Assembly: GCF_905371695.1 (NCBI RefSeq)
Contig: NZ_CAJPMA010000001.1
Coordinates: forward strand, 1 to 42,854
DNA: 42,854 nt
Reading direction: 5' to 3'
Origin: an uncultured Campylobacter sp.
Lineage (GTDB): Bacteria > Campylobacterota > Campylobacteria > Campylobacterales > Campylobacteraceae
A model generated the notes under the pieces. The model searched no databases, was not told the DNA's origin, and saw nothing but the letters and a program-made list of their open reading frames with translations. The position numbers were made by a program, and so were the translations under genes. Shown here piece by piece: positions 6,908 through 15,756 of the stretch (positions are counted from its first letter, which is position 1; every line of letters starts with the position of its first letter).

Positions 6908-7519
6908 TTGCTACATGAAATTATAGATTTTATCGTATCTACCGTAAGTCAGTGGGGCTACGTCGGTATATTTTTTATGATGTTTTTAGAAAGTTCGTTT
7001 TTTCCGTTTCCTAGCGAAGTAGTAATGATACCCGCGGGCTTTTTGGCGCACAAGGGCGAGATGAGTCTGGTAGCGGCGTTCGCATCGGGGGTTGCGGGCT
7101 CGCTGGCGGGTGCCGCGTTTAATTATTATTTGTGCTTTTTTTTCGGAAGATCGCTCATCGAGCGATACGGGCGCTATGTCTGGATCACGCATGAAAAAAT
7201 GGCGAAATTCGAAGCTTTTTTTAATAAGCACGGCGAAATTTCTACGTTTAACTGCCGCTTGATCCCTGGTATACGTCAATACATCAGTCTACCTGCCGGA
7301 CTTGCAAAGATGAATATCTTTAAATTTTGCTTTTATACAACACTGGGCGCAGCCGTTTGGGTGGCGATATTACTTACCGTCGGCTATTTTCTAGGAGCCA
7401 ATCAAGAACTCGTACACGAAAAAATGACTCAAATTACGATAGGTCTGCTTTTAGCGGTCGCGGCGATTAGCGGAGTTTATTTTGCGGTTTTAAAAAGAAA
7501 GAGCCGACCGAAAATTTAG
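6908..7519 (+). CDS. DedA-family membrane protein
   Basis: Inner-membrane protein of the DedA/SNARE-associated family, whose members act in membrane homeostasis, some as undecaprenyl-phosphate or phospholipid flippases; 203 residues, usual length. Seen are the N-terminal re-entrant motif (ESSFFPFPSEVVMIPAGFLA) and the conserved arginine-rich block FNCRLIPGIRQYISLPAGLAKM (about 117-138), followed by two membrane helices. The start is TTG at 6908 with AAGG at 6898-6901; the ATG at 6915 is out of frame and closes at once. The specific DedA role is unknown. It ends head to head with mog at a shared hairpin. Confidence 0.88.
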   Translation: MLHEIIDFIVSTVSQWGYVGIFFMMFLESSFFPFPSEVVMIPAGFLAHKGEMSLVAAFASGVAGSLAGAAFNYYLCFFFGRSLIERYGRYVWITHEKMAKFEAFFNKHGEISTFNCRLIPGIRQYISLPAGLAKMNIFKFCFYTTLGAAVWVAILLTVGYFLGANQELVHEKMTQITIGLLLAVAAISGVYFAVLKRKSRPKI

Positions 7520-7525
7520 TCGGCT
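7502..7525. terminator. shared hairpin between DedA gene and mog
   Basis: AGCCGAC (7502-7508), 10-base loop, GTCGGCT (7519-7525). On the minus strand it is followed by CTTTCTTTTT, so it serves as the terminator for the mog operon; on the plus strand it overlaps the DedA stop codon and has only a weak T-rich tail. Confidence 0.7.
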
Positions 7526-7532
7526 ACCGAAT

Positions 7533-8072
7533 TTACGAAATTTTCTTTTGTTTAGGACGAAAAACCTTCATTTTAGTTTCGTCCGTCTCTATAAACGCGC
7601 CCTCGATTAGGTCGATGCAGTAAGGAACCGCGGGGAATACGGGCTCTAAGCACTCTTTTATCGCTTTGGGCTGCCCCGGTAGATTAATAATTAGCGCGTG
7701 CTTTCTAATGCCCGCCGTCTGGCGCGATAAGATCGCCGTCGGGACGTATTTTAGGCTCTGCGCGCGCATTAGCTCGCCAAAGCCGGGCATTATTTTCTCG
7801 CACACCGCCTCCGTTGCCTCGGGCGTTACGTCGCGTACCGCAGGACCCGTGCCGCCCGTAGTTAGAACCAAGTCGCAGCCTAGCTCGTCGGTCATAAATT
7901 TTAGCCTCTCGCAAATTAGTTCCAATTCGTCCGGTATCACCTCGTAAAAATACTCGCGCGGACTTATTATCCACTCGTCTAAGCACTCTCTTATCGCGGC
8001 GCCGGACTTATCCTCGTATACGCCCTCGCTGGCGCGGTCGCTAAGCGTTAAAATGCCGATCTTTGCCGTCAT
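7533..8072 (-). CDS. mog: molybdopterin adenylyltransferase
   Basis: Cytoplasmic enzyme that adenylates molybdopterin before molybdenum insertion. The 179-residue length fits the Mog/MoaB family. Motifs: ILTLSDRASEGVYEDKSG near the N-terminus, TTGGTGPAVRDVTPEAT in the middle (substrate-binding and catalytic Asp region), and INLPGQPKA (about 139-147). Mog and MoaB share these motifs; the SDRASEGVYEDKSG start and length favour Mog. The ATG is preceded by AAGGAG 6-7 bases upstream. It is the last gene of the minus-strand operon, with a 9-base gap to the FtsH-like gene and a terminator after it. Confidence 0.9.
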   Translation of the reverse strand: MTAKIGILTLSDRASEGVYEDKSGAAIRECLDEWIISPREYFYEVIPDELELICERLKFMTDELGCDLVLTTGGTGPAVRDVTPEATEAVCEKIMPGFGELMRAQSLKYVPTAILSRQTAGIRKHALIINLPGQPKAIKECLEPVFPAVPYCIDLIEGAFIETDETKMKVFRPKQKKIS

Positions 8073-8081
8073 AACATCTCC

Positions 8082-9770
8082 TTATTCGTAAGTTTTATTT
8101 AAAATATCTACGATCGTTTCGCGTTCGATACTTTCGTAATCTAGTAGGTATTGCGCTACGCTAGCCGTTTGCGGGCTCACTCCGCGTAAAAAGCTGGTCA
8201 TCTCGTCCTTCGCCTGCGCTAAAATTTTATCCACGTCGGTCGGATTTGGCATTAGTGCTCCGCCCATCGCGTATTCAAACACCATTTTTTGCGCTAGCTC
8301 CTTTGCGGCGTTTATGTCTTGCGCCGCGTTTGAAAACAGATCGTTTTCATCGAGTTCTAGCTTGCACATTCCCGCTAGCAGTACCTTTACGCGCGAAAGC
8401 ATTTGCGTTTTAGACTCGATCTCGCGCTCGGCTAGCGTGAAGCGATCTTCTATGAGCGAAATTTTATCGAATTTTACTTCGAACCAATACGCCGCAAGCG
8501 CCTTTGCCGCCTGGTAGGTAGCTAAAATTCGCTTCTCCTCTTCGCTATAACTTAGCACCTTTTTTTTGCCTAAAAGCACCTTGTTTAATACAGCTTCAAA
8601 ATCGCTAAGGTTTATCGTATCGCCGCCTCGTCTTAGCGAGTTGATCGCGGCTTCGTTAACCAGCGTCGATAGAGCCGCGCCGGAAAATCCGACGCTTAGC
8701 CGAGCTAGTTCGTTTACGTCCGCGTTGCAACGCTTGTTTTTAAGATAGGTTTTAAGTATCGCCGCGCGGTCTTTAAAATCTGGCATCGAAAGAAATACGC
8801 GTCTATCGAATCGCCCCGAGCGTAGCAGCGCCTCGTCGATCATTTCGATGCGATTAGTCGCGGCGATCACTATGACGCCCGAATTGTCCTCAAAACCGTC
8901 CATCTCCGTTAGCAGCTGGTTGAGCGTGGCTTCGCGCTCGTCGTTTCTGCCTCCGCCCCTACTCTTGCCGACCGCGTCTATCTCGTCGATAAAAATAATA
9001 GAGGGCGCATAGGCTTTGGCTTTTAAAAACAGCTCTCTAACGCGTTTGGCGCCCATTCCGACGTAAATTTGCACGAAACTAGCGCCGTTTTGGTAAAAAA
9101 ACGGCACGTTCGCTTCGCCCGCGACCGCCTTTGCGACGAGCGTTTTACCTACTCCGGGAGGCCCTACCATCAGTACGCCTTTGGGCATTTTTATACCGAA
9201 ATTTTTGTATTTCATAGGGTTTTTTAAAAAATCTACGATCTCCGCAAGCTCGCTTTTGACGTCCTCTATGCCCGCCACGTCGGCAAAGCTAACGTTTGAA
9301 ATAACCGGCAGCGCAAACGAGTTTAATAACCCCTCGACGCCCGTAGCTTCGGCTTTTTCGCCGTTTTTTAGTTCGGTCGTTTGCTCTTTTTTCTTAACCC
9401 TAGCGAGCGCGACTAAAATGATAAAAAACGCCGCAAAGACGATTAAAATCGTTAAAATTTCGCTCGTATCGACGTAGATTTGCTTGTTTTCTATCGGCGC
9501 TACTTTAAAAAGCTCGCTTAAATTTACGCTATCTTTTACCACTTTGTAGCGGTTATTTTGCGCGTATAAAATTATTTCATCGCCCTCGATTACCGCACGG
9601 TCGATAAAATTTTGGCTAAGCAGCTGCTTATAATCGCTAAAATTTATCGTCTTAGGCTCGCCTCGAAAGCTCGCCGCGATTAATAAAATCGCCAAAAGCG
9701 CGGAGCTTACGATTAAAATATTTTTCTTGCTTTTAAATTTTTGCGTAATTAGCCCCGATATTTGCCTCAT
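8082..9770 (-). CDS. membrane-anchored FtsH-like AAA+ ATPase lacking the zinc site
   Basis: Resembles FtsH in layout: membrane segment about 17-34, periplasmic part, second membrane segment about 104-123, AAA+ domain with Walker A GPPGVGKT (203-210), pore loop IYVGMG (235-240), Walker B IIFIDE (258-263) and SRH region ATNRIEMIDEALLRSGRFDRR (304-324). Where FtsH carries HEAGH, this protein has QAAKA (420-424), so both zinc histidines and the catalytic glutamate are missing; the downstream third-ligand region is also unlike FtsH. I predict an ATPase that can pull or unfold membrane proteins but not cut them. At 562 residues it is shorter than true FtsH (about 640). ATG at 9770 has GGAGG upstream inside mtaB, giving a 38-base overlap. 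From memory, C. jejuni has a similar 'membrane bound ATPase' gene here. Confidence 0.88.
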   Translation of the reverse strand: MRQISGLITQKFKSKKNILIVSSALLAILLIAASFRGEPKTINFSDYKQLLSQNFIDRAVIEGDEIILYAQNNRYKVVKDSVNLSELFKVAPIENKQIYVDTSEILTILIVFAAFFIILVALARVKKKEQTTELKNGEKAEATGVEGLLNSFALPVISNVSFADVAGIEDVKSELAEIVDFLKNPMKYKNFGIKMPKGVLMVGPPGVGKTLVAKAVAGEANVPFFYQNGASFVQIYVGMGAKRVRELFLKAKAYAPSIIFIDEIDAVGKSRGGGRNDEREATLNQLLTEMDGFEDNSGVIVIAATNRIEMIDEALLRSGRFDRRVFLSMPDFKDRAAILKTYLKNKRCNADVNELARLSVGFSGAALSTLVNEAAINSLRRGGDTINLSDFEAVLNKVLLGKKKVLSYSEEEKRILATYQAAKALAAYWFEVKFDKISLIEDRFTLAEREIESKTQMLSRVKVLLAGMCKLELDENDLFSNAAQDINAAKELAQKMVFEYAMGGALMPNPTDVDKILAQAKDEMTSFLRGVSPQTASVAQYLLDYESIERETIVDILNKTYE

Positions 9771-10974
9771 ATTCGCTCACCTCCACCCATTCTTTTGTTA
9801 TATCCCGCTCGCAATTTATTAAAACTTTATTGTAAAACTGATCGAAGCCCTCGTAAAATTCGCCGCTTTTACTCTCGACTAGGACGCTTAAAATTTCTCG
9901 TCGCAACCTTCTAAATACCAAATTTTTCTCGTCCGTTATCCCTTTTAAAATTTTAAGCCGCTCTTTGGCTACGTCGCCGCTAACGTCGGTTTTAAGCCCC
10001 GCCGAATGCGTCTCTGCGCGAGGCGAATAGCAAAACGCGTGCAGGTGCGTAAGCGGAAATTTCTTAAAATTTTCCAGCGCTTCGCTCCAAATTTCGGGCG
10101 TCTCTCCTGGATGGCCTACGATATAATCCGTCCCTAGCGCAAAGCCTAGGCTAGCAAGCTCTAAAAAAAGCTCTAAATCGCTAAACGCCTCGTTTCTGCG
10201 GCGCATGATTTTTAGCATTTTCTCGCTCGTGTGTTGTAGCGCGATATGCAGATGCCGCTCTAGCCATGTTTCGCGCAAAATTTCGCGAAAGCTCTCGTCT
10301 ATTTGGCTAGGCTCTATGCTGCCTAGCCTAATGCGACGGATGCCGGAAATTTTGCCTAAATTTTGAAGCAAACGCCCCAGCGAGCTACCGCTATCCCTGC
10401 CGTAGCTGCCGATATTAGTGCCCGTTAATACTAGCTCGTTATAGCCGTTTGCCGCTAAAATTTTAGCCTCGCGCAAAATCGCCGCCTCGTCCATGCTACG
10501 CGCCTTTCCGCGTACGGAAGGGATGATGCAGTAGCTGCAAGAGAAGTTGCAGCCTTCTTGGATTTTAATAAACGCTTTCGTGTGGTTTTCGTAATTAGTC
10601 ACGATATCGCGGTCGATCGAGTTTAAATTCCCAAGCTCGAAAAAGCGGTTTCGTCCGCCGATTAGCTCGTTTATGCGAGATTTCTCGCTAGCTCCCAAAA
10701 CGCCGAAAATTCCCGACTTTTCAAATAGCTCTTTGCCCTTACTGACCGCGCCGCAGCCTGTTAGTATAACGCGTGCGCCGCGGCTTTTAGCGCCGTTAAT
10801 GTAGCTTCTAACGCCGCTATCGGCGGAATTAGTCACCGTGCAGGAATTTACTACGATTACGTCGGCGGCGTCTTCGTCGTTCGTTATCTCGTAATCTTTT
10901 ACGTAGCGCTTCATCAGCTCGGTGTCGTAGATGTTCGTGCGGCATCCGAACGTTTTAAAAAACACCTTTTGCAT
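9733..10974 (-). CDS. mtaB: tRNA (N6-L-threonylcarbamoyladenosine37-C2)-methylthiotransferase MtaB
   Basis: Radical-SAM enzyme that adds a methylthio group to t6A37 of tRNAs reading ANN codons. The N-terminal UPF0004 domain carries three cluster cysteines (C11, C45, C74); the radical-SAM CxxxCxxC is C142, C146, C149 (GCNFSCSYCIIP); a TRAM-like C-terminus follows. The FKTFGCRTN start and overall form fit MtaB better than MiaB or RimO. The 413-residue length is normal. The start overlaps the mscS stop by one base (TAATG). Its 3' end overlaps the FtsH-like gene by 38 bases, and the ribosome site for that gene lies within it. Confidence 0.93.
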   Translation of the reverse strand: MQKVFFKTFGCRTNIYDTELMKRYVKDYEITNDEDAADVIVVNSCTVTNSADSGVRSYINGAKSRGARVILTGCGAVSKGKELFEKSGIFGVLGASEKSRINELIGGRNRFFELGNLNSIDRDIVTNYENHTKAFIKIQEGCNFSCSYCIIPSVRGKARSMDEAAILREAKILAANGYNELVLTGTNIGSYGRDSGSSLGRLLQNLGKISGIRRIRLGSIEPSQIDESFREILRETWLERHLHIALQHTSEKMLKIMRRRNEAFSDLELFLELASLGFALGTDYIVGHPGETPEIWSEALENFKKFPLTHLHAFCYSPRAETHSAGLKTDVSGDVAKERLKILKGITDEKNLVFRRLRREILSVLVESKSGEFYEGFDQFYNKVLINCERDITKEWVEVSEYEANIGANYAKI

Positions 10975-12557
10975 TACTGCGCGCCGTCCTCGTCTTTTAG
11001 CTCGGTGTGAGCGCTGGGAATTTGACGCCTATCAAAATACATAGTCTGCGTCGGATAGGCGATTTTGATGTCGTCTTCTTTATTAAACGCGTCTATAAGC
11101 TCGGCGCTAATCGTGCTGCGAAGCGCGAGCGTAGCGTAAGAGTTAGACATAAACCAGACCGAAACGTTTATGCCGTAAGGCTCGAAAAACGTGAAAATTC
11201 TGGGCTCCACGTTTGGATTTTTAATGCTATATTGACTGCGAAGCTTCGTCATCTGGCGCTTTGCGATCTCGGTATAGCCTTTTGAATATTTACGCGCTAT
11301 CGTTTTTGCAATATAGGCGGCCTTTTTGTGATTGCTATCGAAGCTAATAGCTATATCGATGCCGTCCCAGACGGTTTTCATCCCGTAGTGCGCGTAATTT
11401 GCGATTAGGTCGGTAAAAATATAATTATTCGGAATAAATATTATGCGTCCCGCACGGCGATTGGTTTTATAAGTGGAATACGTAACGTCCTCAAACACCG
11501 TCATTCTAAGCATCGAAATATCTATCACGTCGCCGACGAATTCAGATCCTGCGTGAAGCACTCGCACGCGGTCGCCTACGTGTATGGAACCGCCGAACAT
11601 TATTACCACCCAGCCTAGCATACTCATAAACATATCCTTCATCGCGATCGCGATACCGGCCGAGGCAAAGCCCAGCACCGTCACTAAATAAGTTACGTTC
11701 TCGATGTACGCAAAAAGTAAAATTACGATAATTAGCGTAACGTTGATAAAATTTAAAAATTTATTGACCGTATAAAAGCGTTCGTTGTCCGTGATAGTGC
11801 GCTTGGCGATAAATTTCGCAAAGAAAAATAGCGCGATAGAGATTAAAATTACGATAGCGATGTAGGCCATGCTAACAAATTGCGATTTTATCTCGCCGCC
11901 GGTTATGTTTACCGCTTCGTCGGCGCGCTTTTCATAGACGTTAAACGTCGTCGTAGCGATCTGTTTGGCCGCTTTAAAGTCGGCTATTTCTTGTCTGGTT
12001 AGTTCAAGCTCGTCTTTATTTAGCTCGCTAGGCATTATTTCCACGAGTTTTGCTAGCAAGTCCTCTTTGCCGCTTAGTTTCTCGATTAGCCCGTCAAGCT
12101 CTAAAATATGCTTTGAATATTCAGCCTTATCGGTTCTTATCTTTTTAATGTAAGAAAAGCCCGAGATTAGCTCGATCGGATTTATTATGCGCGGAGGATT
12201 TTCTACTTCGGGCGCGGCTAACATATTAGAAAACGGCGCGTTTTCGTACTCTTTTAGCAAATTTATCTGCTCTTTTAGCGTCGCGATCCTTTTTTCTAGT
12301 TCGGGCGATTTTTTCGCGCCTTTTTTAACGGCGAATTCGGTATTGCTAAGCTCGCTCGCTAGCTTTTGATAGGTGTTGTAATTTGCGTATCTAGTAATCC
12401 AAACGTTATTTTTTAGCGCGTTATCTATCGCTTGTATCTCTTTTAAAATTTCAGCTCTCTTTGAATAATCAAACCCCGCGTCTTCAAGCGGTAAAGTCGC
12501 GTTTTCGTCAGACAACGCAAAAGCAAAAAAAGTAAGTAAAAGGGCTAAAATTTTCAT
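10974..12557 (-). CDS. MscS-family mechanosensitive ion channel
   Basis: Inner-membrane channel that opens under membrane tension to release solutes. 527 residues: signal peptide (MKILALLLTFFAFALSDEN), a long periplasmic region with heptad-like coiled-coil stretches (to about residue 215), then about four membrane helices. The pore helix region VLGFASAGIAIAMKDMFMSMLGWVVI and the beta domain FGGSIHVGDRVRVL follow the MscS pattern. Its size places it between small MscS (286 in E. coli) and the large MscK/MscM types. It overlaps aroB by 4 bases (ATGA) and mtaB by 1. From memory, the MscS-aroB pairing is conserved in Campylobacter. Confidence 0.9.
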   Translation of the reverse strand: MKILALLLTFFAFALSDENATLPLEDAGFDYSKRAEILKEIQAIDNALKNNVWITRYANYNTYQKLASELSNTEFAVKKGAKKSPELEKRIATLKEQINLLKEYENAPFSNMLAAPEVENPPRIINPIELISGFSYIKKIRTDKAEYSKHILELDGLIEKLSGKEDLLAKLVEIMPSELNKDELELTRQEIADFKAAKQIATTTFNVYEKRADEAVNITGGEIKSQFVSMAYIAIVILISIALFFFAKFIAKRTITDNERFYTVNKFLNFINVTLIIVILLFAYIENVTYLVTVLGFASAGIAIAMKDMFMSMLGWVVIMFGGSIHVGDRVRVLHAGSEFVGDVIDISMLRMTVFEDVTYSTYKTNRRAGRIIFIPNNYIFTDLIANYAHYGMKTVWDGIDIAISFDSNHKKAAYIAKTIARKYSKGYTEIAKRQMTKLRSQYSIKNPNVEPRIFTFFEPYGINVSVWFMSNSYATLALRSTISAELIDAFNKEDDIKIAYPTQTMYFDRRQIPSAHTELKDEDGAQ

Positions 12558-13597
12558 TTAAACTCTCTTAAAATTTTAATCACTTCCTCGCGAGGCAAGT
12601 CGCTTTTTATCACCGCGTCTCCGATACCCTTTGGCAGGATAAATTTTACCTTACCGTTTTGACTTTTTTTATCTAGGCTAAACGCGTCGCAAAACGCTTC
12701 TTCGTCTGAAATTTTATAGCTTACCGGAAGATTATTTTTGATCAAAACTTTCTTTACCCGCTCGGCGTCTCGCTCGCTTAAAAGCCCTAAATTTACGGCT
12801 AGTAGGTTTGCCATATTCATACCGATAGCCACCGCTTCGCCGTGTAAAAAACTCTTGTAATTCGTCTGGTTTTCTATCACGTGCGCGAAAGTATGACCGT
12901 AGTTTAGCACCGCTCTAAGGCCCTTTTCTTTCTCGTCGGCTTCGACTACGCGCGCTTTAATCTCGACCGATCTAGTTACTAGGGCGGTTAAATTTCTCTC
13001 GTCTTTTAAATCCGCGTTTTCAAGTTCGTTAAACATTCGCGCATCGAACGTTACCGCCATTTTTATCGCCTCCGCGACGCCCGCGGCAAATTCCCTGGGT
13101 GGCAAAGTGCGTAAAAATTTCGTCTCGCAATAAACGGCCCCGGGTTGGTTAAAAGAACCGATTAAATTTTTGCCGAATTTGTTATTTACGCCCGTTTTTC
13201 CGCCTACGCTAGCGTCTACTTGCGCTAGCAGCGTGGTCGGTATATTGATAAAATCAATCCCGCGCTCGTAGATGCTCGCGCAAAATCCCGTAATATCGCT
13301 TACCACGCCGCCGCCGAAGGCTATTAACGTGCTTGCGCGGTCAAGCCTGCTCGTAAAAAGCTGCTCTAAAATTTCCTGCGCGACTGTTAAATTTTTATAT
13401 TCCTCGCCGTCGGGGATAGTTACGATAAAATATTCGTCGCATTTTAGAGCGCTAAGCAGCGTTTTTAAATGAAGTCCCGCTACTTTGGGATTAGTCACGA
13501 TCGCTACTTTGCCGGGGATTTCAAGCTCATTATTAAGCTCGTCGATAAAGACTTTATAATTTTTCTCTTTTTGTTTTAGCGTTAAATCTATCTGCAT
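12554..13597 (-). CDS. aroB: 3-dehydroquinate synthase
   Basis: Second enzyme of the shikimate pathway, turning DAHP into 3-dehydroquinate; NAD- and metal-dependent, cytoplasmic. Diagnostic blocks: IPDGEEYKN, AFGGGVVSDITGFCASIYERGIDFINIPTTLLAQVDASVGGKTGVN (NAD and substrate site), the metal-site segments EAIKMA and LNYGHTFAHVIE, and FLHGEAVAIGM. 347 residues is normal. ATG at 13597 with AAAGG upstream. A 38-base gap separates it from the COG3400 gene, probably its operon leader, and it overlaps mscS by 4 bases. Confidence 0.97.
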   Translation of the reverse strand: MQIDLTLKQKEKNYKVFIDELNNELEIPGKVAIVTNPKVAGLHLKTLLSALKCDEYFIVTIPDGEEYKNLTVAQEILEQLFTSRLDRASTLIAFGGGVVSDITGFCASIYERGIDFINIPTTLLAQVDASVGGKTGVNNKFGKNLIGSFNQPGAVYCETKFLRTLPPREFAAGVAEAIKMAVTFDARMFNELENADLKDERNLTALVTRSVEIKARVVEADEKEKGLRAVLNYGHTFAHVIENQTNYKSFLHGEAVAIGMNMANLLAVNLGLLSERDAERVKKVLIKNNLPVSYKISDEEAFCDAFSLDKKSQNGKVKFILPKGIGDAVIKSDLPREEVIKILREFK

Positions 13598-13635
13598 TTT
13601 AAACCTTTGGCCGATTTTATCTAAAATTTCATAAA

Positions 13636-15060
13636 TTACGCGCTAGTAGGCACGAAAAGCTGCGCGTTTTTGCCTAAAATTTTATAAAGCCTATTTAGGT
13701 CCGCGCTTAAAAACGCAAGCTTATTGTCGTTTGCTATTTTTTCGTCGAAAACTACGAAATGCAATAAATCTTTTTCGTTTTTTAGCTTTACGAGCGGATT
13801 TATATCGCCGCTGCTTTCGATACTAATACGCTTTGAAAATATCTCGCTAAGGCTTTCAAAATGCTCGGCAAGCGCGGTTTTATCGCTATTTTTAGAGTCA
13901 AAATGGTAAAATTTTACCTCTATTTGAAGCTGCGCGCAGCAATCCACGATCACGGCGGATTGATTTTCTATCTCGTCGCCTTGGCTGCCTAAAATAACAC
14001 CCTGCTTCACCTCTTTTAAATTTTTAACGCCGAGCTTTAAAACGGGTAGTTTCAGCGCGTAAAGCACGGTCTTAAATTTTGAAAAATATCCGTCGTCGCA
14101 AACTACTAGGCCGACGTCTAAAAGTGGAATTTCCGATGCGAGTTTTGAGTTATTCTTTGAAAAATAATCCATCAAAACCGCAATATTTTTATCGTCTAGC
14201 GCCTTTAAACGGTCTAAATTTTTACCCAAAGTCGGGTTCAAAACCTTAAAAAATAGCCGCTTATTTTTTAATTTTTCGTGTAGAAATAGGCTATCGTCAA
14301 TAATTTTAGCTACCCTAGCCTCGCTCATTAGGCGCATATCGATTACGGCGTATATGTTGCTTCCAAAAGGGCTCGGGAATTGCCCGCTCTCGCGTTTTAT
14401 AGCGCGGTAGACGTTTTGCAATACGCTAGGCTCGCCCGTAAGCAGCAGCGTATCGCCTGGACGGATAGATTCGGCGGGTTTTGGCATTAATATCTCGCCG
14501 CCTCGATATATCAGCGCGATACGCCACTTTTTTTGCTTGATCTGACCGACTCGGCGATACATATAAGCGCTTCCTACGGGTACTTTTACCTCCATTATTT
14601 CGCCTTCTATCAGTCCGATATTATCGGCAAATACCGGCACGTCGGGCAAGCAGTCCATAAGTCTAGCCGCCGTTATGTCTCTAACGTCCACTACGTCTAG
14701 GTGTTTATCTTGCAAGAAGCGCTCTTTTTCGCGCTCGCTTAGCTGCCAAAGATTCATAAAAACAAGGTCGGTTTTCGTGCTTATTTTTCGTAAATTTTCG
14801 TAAATTTCAAAGCTCTCGGCGCGGTTTTGGCTAACGACGCAAAACTGGCTAAAATAGCCGTCGATCGCGCTTTTAAGCTTTGAAAGGCTAGTAGCGTCGA
14901 AGTAGCGGAAAGTAAAATTTTCTAAATTTTGCGCGTCTTCGCCCATGGTTTCGTCGTCGCTGATTATTAAATATTCGTGTTCGCTAATTTTTGAATTATG
15001 TAGGCGTCGCAAGAAATTTTTCGCCAAAATTCCGTCCGCGACTATTAAAATTTTTTTCAT
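13636..15060 (-). CDS. COG3400 family protein (TrkA/RCK-like)
   Basis: Cytoplasmic protein of 474 residues. The N-terminus (KKILIVADGILAKNFLRRLH) looks like a degenerate Rossmann fold of the TrkA-N type, lacking the clear GxGxxG of active NAD-binding RCK domains. Residues about 158-222 (GEIMEVKVPVGSAY ... IRPGDTLLLTGEP) match the RCK/TrkA-C fold, a ligand-sensing domain of potassium channels. The remaining half has alternating strands and helices, perhaps a second nucleotide-binding-like fold. A potassium regulatory role is a family-based guess; no channel gene is adjacent. It has the clearest sigma70 promoter of this operon, which then runs to mog. Confidence 0.75.
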   Translation of the reverse strand: MKKILIVADGILAKNFLRRLHNSKISEHEYLIISDDETMGEDAQNLENFTFRYFDATSLSKLKSAIDGYFSQFCVVSQNRAESFEIYENLRKISTKTDLVFMNLWQLSEREKERFLQDKHLDVVDVRDITAARLMDCLPDVPVFADNIGLIEGEIMEVKVPVGSAYMYRRVGQIKQKKWRIALIYRGGEILMPKPAESIRPGDTLLLTGEPSVLQNVYRAIKRESGQFPSPFGSNIYAVIDMRLMSEARVAKIIDDSLFLHEKLKNKRLFFKVLNPTLGKNLDRLKALDDKNIAVLMDYFSKNNSKLASEIPLLDVGLVVCDDGYFSKFKTVLYALKLPVLKLGVKNLKEVKQGVILGSQGDEIENQSAVIVDCCAQLQIEVKFYHFDSKNSDKTALAEHFESLSEIFSKRISIESSGDINPLVKLKNEKDLLHFVVFDEKIANDNKLAFLSADLNRLYKILGKNAQLFVPTSA

Positions 15061-15085
15061 TTAAACTCCGTAAATTTAAAGTGGG

Positions 15086-15094
15086 ATTATAACA
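15086..15094 (-). promoter_or_regulatory. extended -10 promoter of the COG3400-aroB-mog operon
   Basis: On the minus strand TGTTATAAT gives a perfect TATAAT (15091-15086) with the TG extension one base before it, 26 bases upstream of the start codon. GGAG precedes the ATG. Confidence 0.7.
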
Positions 15095-15156
15095 GAACGA
15101 GATTAAATTTACGATTGCGTAAAATTCGAGCTTTAAATTAAAGCGCAAAGACGGCG

Positions 15157-15756
15157 CTAAATAGCCTGCGCCAAAAGCTCGTCTATCGCCTGATTAGCCG
15201 CCTTATTTATCGTCTCAAACACCGTCTTTGAGCTAGGATTGGGACAAAATAGCTCTTTATTAACGATACCGGACTTAATAGACTTTTTAGCCGTAAATAG
15301 CTCGTAAGCCATCGAAATTTCAGCCTTATCGCCTCTAATTTGCAGCGAAATTATATTTACTTTTAAGCGCAAATCGTCGGTTCCTGGCGCAAATACGGGC
15401 TTTACGCCGCAGTTTAGATAAGCGCCCTTAACCAGCGCTTTATAGATCATCTCGCTAGGCAGCGTTACGAATTTTGCGTCTTTTAAGTAGCGTATCTCGT
15501 TGTTTTCGGCTACGATTAAAATATTGCTAGTATCGACTAGATCGAGCGCCCCTACGTTTTGAATGTAGATATTTTTACGCCCCTCCGTTTGCGCGCCGCA
15601 TTTTGCGTTTGCGTAATAAAGTTCGTACATCGTAGGCTGCTCTACTTGCATTTTTAGCGAGCATCCGCAGATTATCGTCGCGCTCAAAAACGAAACTAAA
15701 ATTTTATCCGCGTAAAATCTTGCTCGCGGCGCCCCTAAAATTCGTAAAATTTCCAT
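15157..15756 (-). CDS. ABC-type transport auxiliary lipoprotein
   Basis: Last gene of the Mla/Iam-type operon; 199 residues. The N-terminal hydrophobic stretch ends in TIICGCSLK, a lipobox with Cys33 as the likely lipidated residue, so a membrane-anchored periplasmic lipoprotein is expected. The N-region before it is long for a signal peptide (about 15 residues), but ATG at 15756 has GGGGAG just upstream and no inner start codon fits. The body fits the DUF330/PqiC-like partner lipoproteins found beside MCE proteins, which bind the MCE component. It begins immediately after the MCE gene stop with no gap. Confidence 0.78.
   Translation of the reverse strand: MEILRILGAPRARFYADKILVSFLSATIICGCSLKMQVEQPTMYELYYANAKCGAQTEGRKNIYIQNVGALDLVDTSNILIVAENNEIRYLKDAKFVTLPSEMIYKALVKGAYLNCGVKPVFAPGTDDLRLKVNIISLQIRGDKAEISMAYELFTAKKSIKSGIVNKELFCPNPSSKTVFETINKAANQAIDELLAQAI

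Noticed and set aside
7666..7986. ORFs of about 93 residues opposite or out of frame to mog
   Set aside because: They lie wholly inside the well-supported mog gene and show no recognisable protein features; GC-rich shadow frames.
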